DNA from: Salinarimonas soli
GTDB lineage: Bacteria > Pseudomonadota > Alphaproteobacteria > Rhizobiales > Beijerinckiaceae
Length of the DNA: 51,132 bases
Assembly: GCF_008386575.1 (NCBI RefSeq)
Contig: NZ_VUOA01000010.1
Coordinates: 1-51,132, forward strand
Reading direction: 5' to 3'
The first letter of the stretch is position 1, and the number at the start of each line of letters is the position of its first letter. The notes beneath the pieces were generated by a model. It did not search any database. It was not told where the DNA came from and saw only the letters and a list, made by a program, of their open reading frames with translations. Shown here in pieces: positions 1 to 6,719 of the stretch. Position numbers and translations under genes: made by a program.

Positions 1-198
1 GTGCCGGGGCGACCCGGACGGGACCGGACCATCGATCCGGGCACCCCGTGGACGCCGCTGGGCTTAAGCTCACGGCCGACTGCACCATCGAGCCCGCGGC
101 GTCCCGCGCCCCCTCGATCCTCTCTCGCCCGCCCTCCGGCAGACGGCCGGACAGGACGGGCCGCCCCCGGGGCGCGATGCGCCATGTCCGGGCGACCT

Positions 199-519
199 CC
201 CCTCTCCCATGGGGAGAGGGGTCAGGGGGTGAGGGGGTACCACGCTGAGCCAGGTATCGCCGGACCCCTCCCCCTTTGCGGGGGAGGGACAGCTTGGCGA
301 AGCCAAGCAGGGAGAGGGGCCGTTCGAGGTTCGCGCTGCCGGGGCCGCCGCGCGAGATCAGCGGCGAGCAAACCTTCCGCTGTCGAGGTCCGCTTTTCCG
401 CGTGCCCCTCTCCCGACCCCGCTTCGCGGGGCCACCCTCCCCCGCAGAGGGGGGAGGGGGAGCGAACCGCCCGACGTGGTACCCCCTCACCCCCGGCCCC
501 TCTCCCCATGGGAGAGGGG
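199..519. repeat. Family B palindromic element, split by a family C element
   Basis: The two ends carry the same 23-bp palindrome (199-221 and 497-519): arms CCCCTCTCCC and GGGAGAGGGG around a 3-nt loop. Just inside, 229-244 and 475-490 are exact 16-bp inverted copies of each other (GTGAGGGGGTACCACG and its complement). The interior, about 245-474, is largely a separate repeat (family C, 265-460) that recurs at 2172-2356. This looks like one mobile or amplified palindrome inserted into another. No transposase is encoded. Family names are mine. Confidence 0.75.
265..460. repeat. Family C palindromic element, copy 1
   Basis: It begins with the palindrome CCCCTCCCCCTTTGCGGGGG and ends with a related G/C-block palindrome at about 434-460. 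Inside the left end is a hairpin with stem CTTGGC / GCCAAG and loop GAA, followed by GCAGGGAGAGGGGCCGT. Near the right end is a hairpin CCCCGC-TTC-GCGGGG. The second copy (2172-2356) keeps the layout but changes stem bases in a paired way, so hairpin formation seems to be preserved. The element lies inside family B. Confidence 0.7.
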
Positions 520-749
520 TGCCCCCCCTCCATTGACTTCCGGGGCCTTCGGTCGCATATGAGGTCCATCACGGCGCGGCGGGCATCGATCCCGCTTGAG
601 CGAGACCTGCGTGAGGGCGCGCACGGCGCACCCGGTCTCCCCCTTCAGCCGCCGTTCCCAGCCGACCGTCCCCATCACGCGGGTCGTTCTCTCGACGCAC
701 GCGGACCGACCCGGCGCCCCCATGGCGCGGGCCCGCTCCGCCATGGATC

Positions 750-2144
750 ATGACACCCGTGACATCTTTCAAAGACCTCGGTCTTGCCGCCCCGATCATG
801 AAGGCGCTCGTGGCCGAAGGCTACGAGACCCCCACCCCGATCCAGGCCAAGGCCATCCCGCACGTGATGCAGGGCCGCGACCTGCTCGGCATCGCCCAGA
901 CGGGCACCGGCAAGACGGCGGCGTTCTCGCTGCCGATCCTGCACCGCCTCGCCGCGAACCCGAACCGCGCGCCGCGCCGGGGCTGCCGGGTGCTGGTGCT
1001 CAGCCCCACCCGCGAGCTCGCGAGCCAGATCGCCGAGAGCGTCCAGACCTATGGCCGCTTCCTCCAGATCAGCACCACCGTGGTGTTCGGCGGCGTGCCG
1101 CTGGGCAAGCAGGAGCGCGCGCTCGCCAACGGCGTCGACGTGCTCGTGGCGACCCCGGGCCGCCTCCTCGACCTCGTGGAGCGCCGCTCGCTGACGCTTG
1201 CCAATGTCGAGATCCTCGTCCTCGACGAGGCCGACCAGATGCTGGATCTCGGCTTCATCCACGCCTTGAAGCGCATCGTCGGCCTGGTGCCGAAGAAGCG
1301 CCAGACGCTGTTCTTCTCCGCCACCATGCCCAAGACCATCCGGGCGCTGGCGGCGGACTACATCGTCGATCCCGTCGAGGTCGCCGTCACCCCCGTCGCC
1401 ACCACCGCCGAGCGCGTCTCGCAGCAGGTGATGTTCGTGGGCGGCGGGCAGAAGCAGGCGCTCCTCGAGCACGTGCTGCGCGACCCCGCCATCGAGCGCG
1501 TCCTCGTCTTCACCCGCACCAAGCACGGCGCGGACAAGGTGGTGCGCAACCTCGAGAAGGCGAATGTCGGCGCCGCCGCGATCCACGGCAACAAGAGCCA
1601 GGGCCAGCGCGAGCGGGCGCTCGCCTCGTTCAAGGACGGCCGCTGCCGGGTGCTCGTCGCCACCGACATCGCGGCGCGCGGCATCGACGTCGAGGGCGTG
1701 ACCCACGTCATCAACTTCGAGCTGCCGAACGTGCCCGAGTCGTACGTCCACCGCATCGGCCGCACGGCCCGCGCCGGGGCCGAGGGCGTCGCGATCTCGT
1801 TCTGCAACGGCGAGGAGCGGGCCTACCTCAAGGACATCGAGAAGCTCACCCGCCAGCCGGTGCCGGTGATGGCGCTGCCCCCGGGCTTCCACGCCGAGGC
1901 GGCGCCTGAGGGCCCCGCCCCCGCGCAACCCAACCGCGGCCGCCCCTCGGGCCGCGGCGGGCCCCAGCGCCCGGGCCAGCCCCAGCGCTCCGGCCAGCCG
2001 CAGCGCTCCGGCCGCCCCGGCGGTCACCCGGGCGGCGGCCGTCCGGGCGAGTCCCGCTCCGGCGAGGCGAACCCTGGCGCCGGCCGCTCCCGCCGCCGTC
2101 GCGGCGGTGGCGGCGGCGGCCAGGGCCAGGCGGCGGGGCGCTGA
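750..2144 (+). CDS. rhlE: DEAD-box ATP-dependent RNA helicase, RhlE type
   Basis: This ATP-dependent RNA helicase unwinds short RNA duplexes; RhlE-type enzymes act in ribosome assembly and RNA decay. All core motifs are visible: Q motif (phenylalanine near residue 7, PTPIQ at 28-32), Walker A AQTGTGKT (49-56), PTREL (86-90), GG and TPGR (135-138), DEAD (159-162), SAT (190-192), and in the second RecA lobe ATDIAARGID and HRIGRTAR. From about residue 380 a basic, Gly/Pro/Arg-rich tail begins with short repeats of the type PQRSGQ, as in other RhlE proteins, where it probably binds RNA non-specifically. The 464-residue length is typical. The ATG at 750 is chosen because the Q motif follows within a few residues. 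Paralogue naming (RhlE, DbpA, CsdA) from one sequence is uncertain. Confidence 0.93.
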   Translation: MTPVTSFKDLGLAAPIMKALVAEGYETPTPIQAKAIPHVMQGRDLLGIAQTGTGKTAAFSLPILHRLAANPNRAPRRGCRVLVLSPTRELASQIAESVQTYGRFLQISTTVVFGGVPLGKQERALANGVDVLVATPGRLLDLVERRSLTLANVEILVLDEADQMLDLGFIHALKRIVGLVPKKRQTLFFSATMPKTIRALAADYIVDPVEVAVTPVATTAERVSQQVMFVGGGQKQALLEHVLRDPAIERVLVFTRTKHGADKVVRNLEKANVGAAAIHGNKSQGQRERALASFKDGRCRVLVATDIAARGIDVEGVTHVINFELPNVPESYVHRIGRTARAGAEGVAISFCNGEERAYLKDIEKLTRQPVPVMALPPGFHAEAAPEGPAPAQPNRGRPSGRGGPQRPGQPQRSGQPQRSGRPGGHPGGGRPGESRSGEANPGAGRSRRRRGGGGGGQGQAAGR

Positions 2145-2171
2145 GGCGCCCTCCCCTCTGCAGCGTCGGAA

Positions 2172-2356
2172 CCCTCCCCCCTTTGCGGGGGAGGGACAGC
2201 CTGCGAAGCAGGCAGGGAGAGGGGCCGTCCGGGAGGTCGGGCCACCTGTGCCGCCGCACGAGAGCGGCGGTGGGCGAACCTGCCGCCGTCGTGTTCCGCT
2301 TTTGCGCGTGCCCCCTCTCCCGACCCCCGCTAACGCGGGCGCCACCCTCCCCCCTT
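2172..2356. repeat. Family C palindromic element, copy 2
   Basis: Starts 28 nt after the helicase stop codon and fills most of the gap to the SDR gene. The left palindrome CCCTCCCCCCTTTGCGGGGG and the following GAGGGACAGC block match copy 1. The internal hairpin here is CCTGC-GAA-GCAGG, against CTTGGC-GAA-GCCAAG in copy 1. The right-end hairpin is CCCGC-TAAC-GCGGG. In transcript form it could act as a terminator or stabiliser of the helicase mRNA, but there is no U-run. Confidence 0.7.
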
Positions 2357-2409
2357 GACCCCGGCCCCGCCGGAGGCGAGCTTGCCCCTGCGACAGCGGG
2401 GGAGGCCGG

Positions 2410-3174
2410 ATGGATCTCGGGGGGGCGATACGGGGGCGGCATGTGCTCGTGACGGGGGCGTCGAGCGGGCTGGGCGAGCATTTCGCGCGGCTTTGCGCCC
2501 GCCACGGCGCCGCCGTCACCGTGGCGGCCCGCCGTCGCGACCGGCTCGCCGCCCTCGTGGCGGATCTGGAGCGCGAGGGCGCCGCCCGGGCCCGGGCGCT
2601 CGATCTCGACGTGGCCGAGGAGGCCTCCGTGGCGGCCCTCTTCGCGGCACTCGCCGACGATCCCCTCGACGTCCTCGTCAACAATGCCGGCATCGCCGGC
2701 GGCGGCGCGGCGATGGACACCGCCCTCGCCGAGTTCGACCGCATCATCGCCACGAACCTGCGCGGCGTCTGGCTCGCCTCGACCCATGCGGCCCGCGCCT
2801 GGCGCGATCTCGGGCGCGGCGGCACCATCGTCAACATCGCCTCGATCCTCGGCCTTCGCGTCTCCGGCGGCGTCGCGCCCTATGCGGTCTCGAAGGCGGC
2901 CGTGGTGCAGATGACGGAGGCGCTGGCGCTGGAATGGGCGCGCCACGGCATCCGCGTCAACGCGCTGGCGCCTGGCTACATCGCCACCGACATCAACGTC
3001 GACTTCTTCGCCTCCCCCGCCGGCGAGGCCATGATCAAGCGCATCCCCATGCGCCGCCTCGGCCAGCCCGCCGACCTCGACGCCGCCTTCCTGCTGCTTG
3101 CCACCGACGCCTCCGCCTGGATGACCGGCGCGGTGCTCCCGGTGGACGGCGGGCACCTGGTGTCGGGGCTCTAG
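2410..3174 (+). CDS. SDR-family NAD(P)-dependent oxidoreductase
   Basis: Classical short-chain dehydrogenase/reductase of 254 residues that oxidises or reduces an alcohol/ketone pair with NAD(P). The cofactor motif TGASSGLG is at 15-22, NNAG at 91-94, catalytic Ser145, Tyr158 and Lys162 (YAVSK). The C-terminal PVDGGH is typical of the FabG-like group. A GGAGG sequence at 2401-2405 precedes the ATG. The gene heads a plus-strand run with acyl-CoA dehydrogenase, OtnK and OtnI, so it may belong to a sugar-acid or acyl-chain catabolic operon. The usual first enzyme of the otn pathway (LtnD/DenD) is not an SDR, so assigning it that role would be speculation. Substrate unknown. Confidence 0.9.
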   Translation: MDLGGAIRGRHVLVTGASSGLGEHFARLCARHGAAVTVAARRRDRLAALVADLEREGAARARALDLDVAEEASVAALFAALADDPLDVLVNNAGIAGGGAAMDTALAEFDRIIATNLRGVWLASTHAARAWRDLGRGGTIVNIASILGLRVSGGVAPYAVSKAAVVQMTEALALEWARHGIRVNALAPGYIATDINVDFFASPAGEAMIKRIPMRRLGQPADLDAAFLLLATDASAWMTGAVLPVDGGHLVSGL

Positions 3175-3399
3175 CTCCCCTCCCCGCCCCAAGTCGGGTG
3201 TTTCCGACTTGGGGCACCGACCTGCCCATCTCGGCAGCAGCCGGGATGGGTGGGGAGGGGTTGGGGGTGGGGGTCGAAAAGTCGGAGCTGGCGGGGGAGG
3301 ATTTGGAGCACGCAGGCTTGTACAGGCATAATCTGAACCGACGGGATCTCGCGTCCCGACCCCCACCCCTAGCCCCTCCCCACAAGGGGGAGGGGGAGA
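3175..3399. repeat. Family A element, copy 1 (long form)
   Basis: Starts at the base after the SDR stop codon and ends 11 nt before the acyl-CoA dehydrogenase ATG. The outer parts are G/C blocks in inverted orientation, GGGGTTGGGGGTGGGGGTCG on the left and CGACCCCCACCCCTAGCCCC on the right, around a core of about 90 bp. The left end has two extra hairpins: CCCCAAGTCGG-GTGTTT-CCGACTTGGGG, and one whose arms read CCCATCTCGGC and GCCGGGATGGG. The same pair of hairpins occurs in copy 3 (45854-46073). The element lies between two co-oriented genes, so it would form strong structure in the shared mRNA. Confidence 0.8.
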
Positions 3400-3410
3400 G
3401 CTGAGACTCC

Positions 3411-4622
3411 ATGGATTTCCACATCCCGCCCCGCATCGAGGACTACCGGCAGCGCATCGCGCGGTTCGTCGAGCAGGAGCTGATCCCGCTGGAGAGCGAT
3501 CCCGGCTCCTACGACCCGCACGAGAACATCCGCCTCGACCTCCTCGACAGGGTCCGCGCCAAGGCGAAGGCGGAAGGGTTGTGGTGCCTCCAGCTCAAGC
3601 CCGAGACGGGCGGTCAGGGGATTGGCCGCATGGGCATGGCCGTGACCTACGAGGCGATGAACCGCTCCATCTTCGGCCCGGCCTCGTTCAACTCGGCGGC
3701 GCCCGACGACGGAAACATGATGGTGCTGGAGGCGATCGGCACGCCCTACCAGAAGGAGCGCTGGCTCCAGCCCATCGTACGCGGCGACGTGCGCTCCGCC
3801 TTCGCCATGACCGAGCCGCATCCTGGCGGCGGCTCCGACCCGTCCATGATCCAGACCCGGGCGGACAAGGGCGCGGACGGGCGCTACCGCATTCATGGGC
3901 GCAAATGGTACATCACGGGAGCGGGCGAAGCGGCCCATTTCATCCTGCTCGCCCGCACCTCCGACGATCCCCGCTACGGTCTCACCGCCTTCCTGTTCCA
4001 CCGCGACCAGCCGGGCTGGCGCATCCTGCGGCGGATCCCGATCATGGGGCCGGAGGAGCATGGCGGCCATTGCGAGCTGGAGTTCGACGGCCTGGAGGTG
4101 GGGCCCGAGGACGTGCTGCTGGGCGAGGGCCAGGGCCTGAAGGTCACGCAGATGCGGCTCGGCCCCGCGCGCCTCACCCATTGCATGCGCTGGCTGGGCC
4201 TTGCCCGGCGCTGCGTCGAGATCGCCAAGGAGTACGCCGCCGAGCGCCACGGCTTCGGTGTGCGCCTGTCCGAGCGCGAGAGCGTGCAGCTCATGCTGGG
4301 CCGGCTTGCCATGAACATCGAGGTCGGCCGGCTCCTCGTCATGAAGGCCGCCTGGGAGCTCGACCGGGGCGGGTTCGCCCGCAAGGAGGTCTCCATGGCG
4401 AAGGTCCAGGTGGCGAACGTGCTGCACGAGGCCGCCGACACCGCGATCCAGATCAACGGCGCCCGGGGCTACTCGAAGGACACCGTCCTCGAATGGATCT
4501 ACCGCTACGCCCGCCAGGCCCGCCTGGTGGACGGGGCGGACGAGGTGCATCGCATGGTGCTCAACCGGAACCTGGACGCGGAGGGCGCCGACTTCTGGCG
4601 CTGGCCCGTGGCGGAGGCTTGA
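3411..4622 (+). CDS. Acyl-CoA dehydrogenase family protein
   Basis: FAD-dependent acyl-CoA dehydrogenase of 403 residues, forming a trans-2,3 double bond in an acyl-CoA and passing electrons to an electron-transfer flavoprotein. The central domain has FAMTEPHPGGGSD, a slightly expanded form of the usual MTEPxxGSD flavin-contact motif. A tryptophan-containing WYITGA stretch follows, and the C-terminal domain has the family-signature run ending DGADEVH, where Glu378 is the likely catalytic base. The length and N-terminus resemble the larger ACAD10/11-like or branched-chain type rather than short-chain enzymes. A purine-rich GGGGGAGAG from the end of the upstream repeat lies before the ATG. Only 5 nt separate its stop from otnK, implying translational coupling. 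Substrate unknown. Confidence 0.9.
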   Translation: MDFHIPPRIEDYRQRIARFVEQELIPLESDPGSYDPHENIRLDLLDRVRAKAKAEGLWCLQLKPETGGQGIGRMGMAVTYEAMNRSIFGPASFNSAAPDDGNMMVLEAIGTPYQKERWLQPIVRGDVRSAFAMTEPHPGGGSDPSMIQTRADKGADGRYRIHGRKWYITGAGEAAHFILLARTSDDPRYGLTAFLFHRDQPGWRILRRIPIMGPEEHGGHCELEFDGLEVGPEDVLLGEGQGLKVTQMRLGPARLTHCMRWLGLARRCVEIAKEYAAERHGFGVRLSERESVQLMLGRLAMNIEVGRLLVMKAAWELDRGGFARKEVSMAKVQVANVLHEAADTAIQINGARGYSKDTVLEWIYRYARQARLVDGADEVHRMVLNRNLDAEGADFWRWPVAEA

Positions 4623-4627
4623 AAGTC

Positions 4628-5884
4628 ATGCTGCTCGGCGTCATCGCGGACGATTTCACGGGGGCGAGCGACGTCGCCAACACGCTGGCCCGGGGCGGGC
4701 TCGCGACCATGCTGCATCTGGGCCTGCCCCGGCGCGACGCCGACGCCGCCACCGAGGCCGGCGTCGTGGCGCTCAAGAGCCGCTCGATCCCTGCCGACGA
4801 GGCGGTGGCGCTCTCGCTCCAGGCCCTCGACTGGCTCAAGGCCCAGGGCTGCCGGCAGATCGTGTTCAAGATCTGCTCCACCTTCGATTCAACGCCCGAG
4901 GGTAATGTCGGGCCCGTCTCGGAAGCCCTGGCCGGGGCGCTCGGCGCCGCCGGCGTGCCGGTCTGCCCCGCCTTCCCGGCGACGGGCCGCACGGTCTACC
5001 AGGGGCACCTCTTCGTCGGCGACCGGCTCCTCAGCGAGTCCGGCATGGAGCGCCATCCCCTCAACCCGATGACCGATCCGGACCTGCGGCGCTGGCTCGC
5101 CCGCCAGTCGCGGGAGCCCGTGGGGCTGGTGCCCTGGCGGGTGGTGCGCTCCGGCGCGGCCGCGATCCGCGACGCGCTCCAGGCGGCCGCCGCTGCGGGC
5201 GAGCGCCAAGCCATCGTCGACGCGATCGTCGACGAGGACCTCATCGCGCTGGGCGCCGCTTGCGCCGACGCGCCCCTTCTCACGGGCGGCTCGGGCATCG
5301 CGCAAGGGTTGCCCGCGAACTTCATCCGGAGCGGGCTTGCAAGCGGCAGCGCCTCGGCGTTCCGGGGCGTCGCCGGCCCCGAGGCGATCCTCGCGGGCTC
5401 CTGCTCCAAGGCGACGCTGGAGCAGATCCTCGTCCATGTCCGCGAGCACCCCTCGCTCGCCGTCGACGTAGAGGCCGTGCTGGAGGAGCGCCTGGCCCCC
5501 GCCGACCTCGCGGCCTTCGTGCGGGAGCACGAGGGGCAGGCGCCCCTGGTGTTCTCCTCCGCCCCGCCGGGCCAGGTCGCGGCGCTCCAGGAGCGCCATG
5601 GCCGCGAGGCCGTCGCCCACCGCCTCGACGCGCTCTTCGCCGACACGGCGCGCCTCCTCGTCGAGGGCGGCGTGACGCGGCTCGTGGTGGCGGGCGGCGA
5701 GACCTCAGGCGCCGTGGTCTCGGCCTTGGGCCTCGACGCCGTGGCGGTCGGGCCGGAGATCGATCCCGGCGTGCCGGCGCTCGCCAGCCCCGACCGGCCC
5801 CTGGCGCTCGCCCTGAAATCGGGGAATTTCGGGGCGCCCGACTTCTTCGCCAAGGCGCTCGCCGTCATGGCCCGCGACGCTTGA
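4628..5884 (+). CDS. otnK: 3-oxo-tetronate 4-kinase (four-carbon acid sugar kinase)
   Basis: ATP-dependent kinase of the DUF1537 (four-carbon acid sugar kinase) family, phosphorylating 3-oxo-tetronates in L-threonate and D-erythronate breakdown. The N-terminal domain opens with IADDFTGASD, the hallmark of the family. The C-terminal nucleotide-binding domain contains LVVAGGETSGAVV and ends in ALKSGNFG. The length of 418 residues is normal for OtnK. I start at the ATG at 4628 because the family motif begins a few residues later; the frame is open much further upstream inside the acyl-CoA dehydrogenase gene, but that part is antiphase shadow. It is 5 nt behind that gene and 21 nt ahead of otnI. 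The next enzyme of the pathway, the class II aldolase OtnC, is not in this window. Confidence 0.9.
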   Translation: MLLGVIADDFTGASDVANTLARGGLATMLHLGLPRRDADAATEAGVVALKSRSIPADEAVALSLQALDWLKAQGCRQIVFKICSTFDSTPEGNVGPVSEALAGALGAAGVPVCPAFPATGRTVYQGHLFVGDRLLSESGMERHPLNPMTDPDLRRWLARQSREPVGLVPWRVVRSGAAAIRDALQAAAAAGERQAIVDAIVDEDLIALGAACADAPLLTGGSGIAQGLPANFIRSGLASGSASAFRGVAGPEAILAGSCSKATLEQILVHVREHPSLAVDVEAVLEERLAPADLAAFVREHEGQAPLVFSSAPPGQVAALQERHGREAVAHRLDALFADTARLLVEGGVTRLVVAGGETSGAVVSALGLDAVAVGPEIDPGVPALASPDRPLALALKSGNFGAPDFFAKALAVMARDA

Positions 5885-5905
5885 CCCGTCATCCACGAGG
5901 ATTCC

Positions 5906-6685
5906 ATGCCGGCTTTCACCGCCAACATCGCCTTCCTCTTCGCCGACCGGCCCTTCGTTGAGCGCATCGATGCCGCCCGCGCGGCGGGGTTCGAGAACGT
6001 GGAGTGCCACTTTCCCTACGACACACCCGTCGAGACCCTGAAGGCGCGGCTCGACGGGGCGGGCGTGCGGATGACGGGGCTCAACACGGCGCCGGGCGAC
6101 ATCCGGGCCGGCGACTGGGGCCTTGCCGGCCTCATCGGCCGCGAGGACGATTTCGAGGCAGGCGTCCGGCAGGCGGCGGACTATGCGAGGGCGCTCGGCA
6201 CCCCGATGATCCACGTGATGGCGGGCGTGGTGGACGAGGATGCCCGCCCGCAGGCCTACCGGACGTATGTCCGCAACCTGCGCAGCGCCGCCCGCGCCGT
6301 GGCGGCGGACGGGATCACCCTGCTCCTCGAGCCGCTCAACGCCCGCGACCGGCCGGGCTATCTCGTCTCGCGCTCCGACGACATCGCGGAGCTCATCGGC
6401 GAGATCGGCGAGCCCAACGTGCGGCTCCTCTTCGACGCCTATCACGTGCAGATCATGGAGGGCGACCTCATCCGCCGCATCGAGCGCCACGCGCCGGTCA
6501 TCGGCCACGTCCAGATCGCCGCCGTCCCCTCCCGCGCCGAGCCGGACGAGGGCGAGGTCCACTTCCCCGCGATCTTCGACGCCCTCGCGGCGAACGGCTA
6601 CGACGGCCTGATCGGATTGGAGTACAAGCCCCGCGGCTCGACGGAGGAGGGCTTGGCCTGGATGGACAGGCTCGGCGTGCGGTGA
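5906..6685 (+). CDS. otnI: 2-oxo-tetronate isomerase (hydroxypyruvate isomerase family)
   Basis: Xylose-isomerase-like TIM-barrel protein of 259 residues. OtnI interconverts 2-oxo- and 3-oxo-tetronate, feeding OtnK. Metal and acid/base residues typical of the hydroxypyruvate isomerase family are visible: Glu142 in LLEPLN, Asp177 in FDAYH, His201 in GHVQIA and Glu239 in GLEYKPRG. The start PAFTANIAFLF matches the family N-terminus. It follows otnK by 21 nt in the same direction, which supports OtnI over the closely related glyoxylate-pathway hydroxypyruvate isomerase Hyi. A strong palindrome lies 3 nt after the stop. Confidence 0.88.
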   Translation: MPAFTANIAFLFADRPFVERIDAARAAGFENVECHFPYDTPVETLKARLDGAGVRMTGLNTAPGDIRAGDWGLAGLIGREDDFEAGVRQAADYARALGTPMIHVMAGVVDEDARPQAYRTYVRNLRSAARAVAADGITLLLEPLNARDRPGYLVSRSDDIAELIGEIGEPNVRLLFDAYHVQIMEGDLIRRIERHAPVIGHVQIAAVPSRAEPDEGEVHFPAIFDALAANGYDGLIGLEYKPRGSTEEGLAWMDRLGVR

Positions 6686-6687
6686 AC

Positions 6688-6710
6688 CCCCTCTCCCCCT
6701 GGGAGAGGGG
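6688..6710. terminator. 23-bp palindrome between convergent genes, possible bidirectional terminator
   Basis: Arms CCCCTCTCCC and GGGAGAGGGG with loop CCT. It sits between the stop of otnI (6685) and the stop of pbpC (6720), which face each other, so a transcript from either side would end in the same hairpin. There is no T-run, so if it ends transcription it may be Rho-assisted or act as a 3' RNA stabiliser. The same palindrome recurs between the convergent gene pair at 35882 and in other gaps of the window. Confidence 0.5.
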
Positions 6711-6719
6711 AGCTGCCCC

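Larger units (their letters stand above)
1..749. other. Gene-free stretch with nested palindromic repeats
   Basis: No convincing gene is visible. Open frames here are long only because G+C is so high, and their translations are rich in Pro, Arg and Gly with no recognisable domain. Positions 199-519 hold a large inverted structure described separately. The remainder (about 530-749) is the upstream region of the helicase gene; I could not pick out a promoter or ribosome binding site with confidence. The left edge of the window may cut a gene, but nothing recognisable enters from position 1. Confidence 0.6.

Noticed and set aside
1-753. Open frame of about 250 codons across the repeat region
   Set aside because: Translation is Pro/Arg/Gly-rich with no domain, and it runs straight through palindromic repeats; long open frames are expected at this G+C.
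3175-3399. Family A element as a tRNA-like or riboswitch structure
   Set aside because: Symmetric G/C palindromes without an asymmetric conserved core; copies precede and follow unrelated genes.
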